From Brevibacterium spongiae (lineage in GTDB: Bacteria > Actinomycetota > Actinomycetes > Actinomycetales > Brevibacteriaceae): a stretch of DNA of 64,000 nucleotides. The DNA lies in contig NZ_CP093443.1 in assembly GCF_026168515.1 (NCBI RefSeq), positions 3,534,001-3,598,000 on the forward strand, written 5' to 3'. This document shows, one piece after another, positions 61,926 through 64,000 of this stretch. Numbering within the stretch: position 1 is the stretch's first letter; each line of letters opens with the position of its first letter. The translations under genes were made by a program, and so were the position numbers. Below the pieces are notes generated by a model, which saw nothing but the letters and a program-made list of their open reading frames with translations, made no database searches and was not told the DNA's origin.

Positions 61926-62693
61926 TCAGCGCACGTAGTCCGCGCCTGTGACGTCGATCGTCGACCCGGTGAGGTGACGGGCCCGGCCGGAAGCGAGGAA
62001 GGCAACGAGTTCGGCCACATCCTCAGGAGGGGTGACCTCGCGCAGCGGCAGACCTGCCAGCACCTCGTCCGATACGGCGCCGGCCGCCAGTCCGGTGTCG
62101 ACCCAGCCCGGTGCGATGGCATAGGCACACACGCCGAGGTGGCCGTACCCTCGCGCGATCCCCTTCGTCAGGCTGAGCAGGCCGGCCTTGGCCGCACCGT
62201 AGGCCAGATGTTCGGCATCGTCGCCGCGGTGGGCCGAGCGGCTCGTCATATTGATGATCGCTCCCCCACCGTGGTCGGCGAAGTCGAGCAGCGCCTGCCG
62301 GCAGAGGTCGGCAGCAGACAGGAGGTTGAGCTGCAGGTTCGCGTCCCATCCCCTGGCCCACGCATCGCTCCCTGCGGCTCGGTTGTCCTCCGCCTCGAGG
62401 GGTGAGGCGATCCAGGCACCGGCGTTGTTGACCAGAGTGTCGATGCCGCCCATCGCCGAGGATGCTGCGGCCCAGATCTCGGTCGCCGCTTCCCGATCGG
62501 ATAAGTCGCCGTGGACGAGGTGGACCCGCTCGCCGAGCTCGGCGGCGAGCGCTGTGGCACCGGCTTCGTCGGAATTGAAGTGGACGGCCACCTCGGCGCC
62601 GTCACGGTGGACGGTACGGGCGATCGCGGCGCCGATCCCCTTCGATGCGCCGGTGACGAGGATGCGTCGACCGGTCAGTGCTCCCGCGCTCAT
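61926..62693 (-). CDS. SDR family NAD(P)-dependent oxidoreductase (first)
   Basis: A 255-residue classical short-chain dehydrogenase. TGASKGIG at 14-21 binds the cofactor, NNAGAW follows, and the catalytic set is Ser in INMTSRSAHRG, then YGAAKAG with Tyr and Lys. HFNSDE after the second strand suggests NADP. It overlaps the other SDR by 4 bp, so the two are coupled. The substrate is not readable; in this island it could oxidise an alcohol or hydroxy acid intermediate. Confidence 0.9.
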   Translation of the reverse strand: MSAGALTGRRILVTGASKGIGAAIARTVHRDGAEVAVHFNSDEAGATALAAELGERVHLVHGDLSDREAATEIWAAASSAMGGIDTLVNNAGAWIASPLEAEDNRAAGSDAWARGWDANLQLNLLSAADLCRQALLDFADHGGGAIINMTSRSAHRGDDAEHLAYGAAKAGLLSLTKGIARGYGHLGVCAYAIAPGWVDTGLAAGAVSDEVLAGLPLREVTPPEDVAELVAFLASGRARHLTGSTIDVTGADYVR

Positions 62694-63436
62694 GATCCCA
62701 CCTGCTGAGCGCCGGCGATCTCGATTGCGGCGCCGGAGATGAAGGACGCTCGGTCGCTGAGCAGGAAGGTCGTGAGTTCGGCGACTTCGCTGGGGCGGCC
62801 CAGCCGTCCCAGCGGGATCGTCGAGGCGAGTTCTGATTCGGCGATTCCATTGTCGTCGAGTTTCTGCTGGAGCATCGGGGTGAGGATCTCACCGGGGCAG
62901 ATCGAGTTCGCCCGCACTCCCTGGGCCCCGAAGTCCACGGCGAGGCTGCGGGTCAGCGAGGCGACGGCGGCCTTCGAACTGTTGTACGCGATATGACCGC
63001 GAGCCGGCTGCAGCCCCCACTGTGAGGCGATGTTGACGATCGCACCTGACTCGGCGGCGATGAGAGAGGGCAGTGCCGCGCGGCACAGTCGCATCACCGC
63101 GTCGACGTTGACTCCGAACGTCACCGCCCAGTCGTCGTCATCGACTTCGAGCAGATCTCCTCGGCGCATCACTCCGGCGCAGTTGACCAGTCCGTCGATC
63201 TCTCCGAGACTCTCGCCGACCTCGGCGATGAGTTCCGAGCAGGCCTGCGGCTCGGTGAGATCCGCAATGAACGGGGTGATCGCCTCGGCGGGGAGGCCGT
63301 CCTCGGGACCGATCGCGGCCTCGATCCGATCAACCGCGGCAACAAGCGCTCCCTGCCTGGCGCAGGCGGCCGCGATGGCTGAGCCGATGCCGCCGGCAGC
63401 GCCGGTGACGATGACTCGTCGACCCTGCAGTTCCAT
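62690..63436 (-). CDS. SDR family NAD(P)-dependent oxidoreductase (second)
   Basis: A 248-residue classical SDR. TGAAGGIG at 11-18, NCAGVM in the NNAG position, catalytic Ser in VNIASQWGLQ, then YNSSKAA with Tyr and Lys. D36 in AAVDRIE after the second strand suggests NAD. It starts 9 bp after the proline-racemase-family gene, with GAGGAGAG as ribosome site, and is coupled to the other SDR. Two SDRs of different cofactor preference side by side suggest an epimerising or two-step oxidation sequence (inference). Confidence 0.9.
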   Translation of the reverse strand: MELQGRRVIVTGAAGGIGSAIAAACARQGALVAAVDRIEAAIGPEDGLPAEAITPFIADLTEPQACSELIAEVGESLGEIDGLVNCAGVMRRGDLLEVDDDDWAVTFGVNVDAVMRLCRAALPSLIAAESGAIVNIASQWGLQPARGHIAYNSSKAAVASLTRSLAVDFGAQGVRANSICPGEILTPMLQQKLDDNGIAESELASTIPLGRLGRPSEVAELTTFLLSDRASFISGAAIEIAGAQQVGS

Positions 63437-63445
63437 GTTCTCTCC

Positions 63446-64000
63446 TCAGTTCTCGAATGTGGGTGCGGATACGGTGGTGCCTTCGCTCCAGATGTCGCCG
63501 ACGGTGTAGCCGAGCGGGAACGGGTCATCGGTCTCGAGGACGAGCTGCTGGAATCCTGTGATCCAGCCGCGCCCGGTGATCGAGGGGATCACGGCCGGCA
63601 GTCCGCCGATCTCGGTCTCTTCCTTCACCACTGCGGTGAAGGTCGTGCCCATCATCGATTCGTGGACGAAGCGCTGGCCGACGGGCAGCTCGCCGCGGGC
63701 GTGCTTGGCCGCGACCCGACCGCTCGTCCCGGTTCCACAGGGCGAACGGTCGAGCGTCCCGGTCCACGTGCTCGGGTCGTCGAGGTCGACGACGCCGTTG
63801 GGCAGGACGACCGCGTTGCGTCCATCCGTGCCCGCGGTACGGGCCGGGCCGTGGATCATCGGCAGTCCGATCGAGTCGATCTCGGGGATGAGCGGATGGC
63901 TGACCTCGAACGTCTCGTTCGCCGCCTGCCGCATCACGCTGGCAGCGCGGATGATCTCCTTCGCGTTGGCCGGATCGAGGTCCACGCCGAGGTGGTCCGC
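63446..64000 (-). CDS. Proline racemase family enzyme, C-terminal part
   Basis: The frame is open to the right edge, so the N-terminus is missing. The visible 184 residues carry the second-half signature DRSPCGTGTSGRVAAKHARGELPVG, where the Cys is the second catalytic residue. A Cys here fits proline racemase or 4-hydroxyproline 2-epimerase. Trans-3-hydroxyproline dehydratases often have Thr at this place, though a Ser/Cys version also exists. The first catalytic residue lies beyond the window, so the choice stays open. It leads an operon with two SDR genes. Confidence 0.9.
   Translation of the reverse strand, partial: ADHLGVDLDPANAKEIIRAASVMRQAANETFEVSHPLIPEIDSIGLPMIHGPARTAGTDGRNAVVLPNGVVDLDDPSTWTGTLDRSPCGTGTSGRVAAKHARGELPVGQRFVHESMMGTTFTAVVKEETEIGGLPAVIPSITGRGWITGFQQLVLETDDPFPLGYTVGDIWSEGTTVSAPTFEN

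Overview
The window reads as a chromosomal segment of a high-GC actinobacterium of the order Micrococcales, most like Brevibacterium. This is inferred from strong GC bias at third codon positions, GTG/TTG starts, GTP-type PEP carboxykinase, a Mycobacterium-type CmtR metal sensor and an actinobacterial inositol (iol) cluster. No rRNA, CRISPR array, phage gene or transposase was seen. One tRNA gene, tRNA-Arg(ACG), is present.

Layout. 1-2.7 kb: end of an MHS-type MFS transporter coupled to a QsuB-like 3-dehydroshikimate dehydratase (shikimate/quinate use). 2.8-8 kb: unknown protein, small HTH protein, GAPDH, LysE-type exporter, GlxA-type regulator, AhpD-like protein. 8.1-13.3 kb: a compact metal/thiol-redox module, with TlpA-CcdA on the minus strand and CmtR, CPx-type P-ATPase, DsbA-like protein and VKOR on the plus strand, diverging from one control region. 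13.5-30.9 kb: mixed housekeeping and transport genes: serine hydrolase, lipoprotein, NarL-type two-component pair, MMPL transporter, nicotinamidase, DoxX, CPBP protease, amino-acid permease, a DUF559-type endonuclease-like protein, GNAT, ArgG, AlkD-like protein. Three copies of a composite palindromic repeat lie in this stretch, and two of them bracket the DUF559-type gene.

31-44.4 kb: myo-inositol catabolism: oxidoreductase, TIM-barrel isomerase, GntR regulator, IolC, an aldolase, IolB, IolD, IolE, IolG, IolH, an inositol-type MFS transporter and a small universal stress protein. The promoter upstream of iolC carries TTGTCATGACAA-type boxes over both its -35 and its -10. 44.5-50.5 kb: tRNA-Arg, pckG, small membrane proteins and a PiT phosphate transporter. 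50.8-55.6 kb: class III aminotransferase and acylating (methyl)malonate-semialdehyde dehydrogenase, divergent from a PucR-type regulator; the dehydrogenase could also supply the last step of inositol breakdown.

55.7-64 kb: a catabolic island for an amino acid or imino acid: universal stress protein and AGCS symporter, an Ldh2/DpkA-type dehydrogenase, a polar amino-acid ABC transporter, two SDR enzymes and a proline-racemase-family enzyme running off the right edge. Three TTGTnTGACAA-like sites in its promoters suggest control by one FadR-type GntR repressor that is not in the window. The AGCS gene carries an in-frame TAG at codon 19 of its apparent natural start, so it may be broken or translated from an internal GTG.
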